DNA of 64,000 nucleotides from Vigna angularis (lineage: Eukaryota > Streptophyta > Magnoliopsida > Fabales > Fabaceae). The notes under the pieces were generated by a model. It did no database searches and was not told the DNA's origin. It saw only the letters and a program-made list of their open reading frames with translations. The DNA is taken from positions 46,560,131-46,624,130 of the forward strand of contig NC_068971.1 of NCBI RefSeq assembly GCF_016808095.1, in the 5' to 3' direction. The first letter of the stretch is position 1. Every line of letters starts with the position of its first letter. Both the position numbers and the translations under genes were made by a program. This document shows positions 63,389-64,000 of this stretch, piece after piece.

Positions 63389-64000
63389 TGATGTGTGAGT
63401 AAATGTAATTGCATTCATGTCTTAGTTTAGGTCATTTGCATGCATAATTGCATTCATTGAAGGATTTAGTCATGGATTATCTTTGTTTCGGATCATACAT
63501 TGGCATTTTGTGTTTTTATTGTAGATTGATGATTCTAAGTGCCAAAATCACAATTTGGGAAGAATTGATGTACAAGATACCAAGATGAAACCAGAGAGTT
63601 CAACAACCAAGCTGTGAACAGTCTCACAACCTATGGAGTTACATGTGGATGTTGCTTCTAAATGGAGTTGCAAAACAGAAAGTTCAACAACTGTGCTGTG
63701 AAAGTTCCCACAACTTGTGGAGTAATCTGTGGATTCACGTAAGAAAATAGAATTAAAGCAGAGAAGAACACAGGCAGAGTGGGGAGTTTTCCATGGGCTG
63801 TGAAAGTTTCCAGGAGCAGTTATTGAGCAATTATTGATCTCTTTTATGACTGATTTAAAGAGATTAAATTAAAGGAAAATTGGAGGAAGTTAGGGAAAAG
63901 GAAAATCACTCTCCTAAAAAGGAGGAATTTGTGGAAATGATGGGAGAGGAATGAAAACACGTGGAAAGGGGAGACAAAAAGGGTATTCACGCACAACAAA
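63389..64000 (+). mobile_element. LTR of the same family as 21390-22684, cut by the window end
   Basis: Starts TGATGTGTGAG and follows 21390-21986 in the same orientation with few changes. One difference is a 12-bp longer stretch (GAGTTACATGTG) near 63640. Whether this is a solo LTR or the 5' LTR of a full element lies outside the window. The five bases before it are GAAAG, the expected target duplication to look for on the right. Confidence 0.9.

Overview
The window is nuclear DNA from a flowering plant, most likely a phaseoloid legume (Phaseolus/Vigna-type). The reasons are the AT-rich intergenic sequence, small exons with GT-AG introns, proteins that read like their plant orthologues, a MIR393 hairpin, and repeat families that I know from legume genomes. 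No CRISPR array, rRNA gene or convincing tRNA gene is visible.

Layout. 375-2036 (+): last exons of a WLIM1-type LIM-domain gene that starts left of the window. 3854-5407: two fold-back elements, the second built from opposed arrays of a 20-bp repeat. 5502-8837 (+): a seven-exon ARM-like gene, followed by a decayed copy of its exon 4/intron at 9562-9880. 10423-12682 (-): a four-exon nucleotide-sugar/triose-phosphate translocator. 14753-15443: a non-autonomous Mutator-like element with a 9-bp target duplication and a 150-bp palindrome at its centre. 17035-17431 (-): an orphan gene fragment. 18820-22890: retroelement debris holding a clean solo LTR (21390-22684), whose sister copy starts at 63389. 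24660-24893 (+): a Yos1/IER3IP1-like gene. 26173-28693 (-): a seven-exon proline transporter. 30010-34185 and 42476-43140: diverged duplicated non-coding segments. 35655-40474: an apparently complete MULE. 45440-46399 (-): a membrane-anchored legume-lectin-domain protein without a kinase. 49879-50488: a solo LTR that splits a copia reverse-transcriptase relic. 57036-57110 (-): the MIR393 hairpin. The rest is AT-rich intergenic DNA with long (TA)n tracts.

The most interesting object is the MULE at 35655-40474. It has 319-bp terminal inverted repeats that look about 98% identical, a perfect 9-bp target duplication (TAATTAAAA), a four-exon transposase whose phases join into about 773 residues without a stop, and a second convergent gene for a GRF-type zinc-finger protein with a C-terminal membrane helix. 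A minisatellite lies between the two genes. It may be a recently mobile, possibly autonomous element.

The host genes (LIM protein, ARM-like protein, sugar-nucleotide transporter, Yos1-like protein, proline transporter, lectin, MIR393) are independent transcription units with no sign of functional clustering. Exon joins were worked out by eye from splice sites, reading phase and remembered family sequences. No alignment or database search was run.
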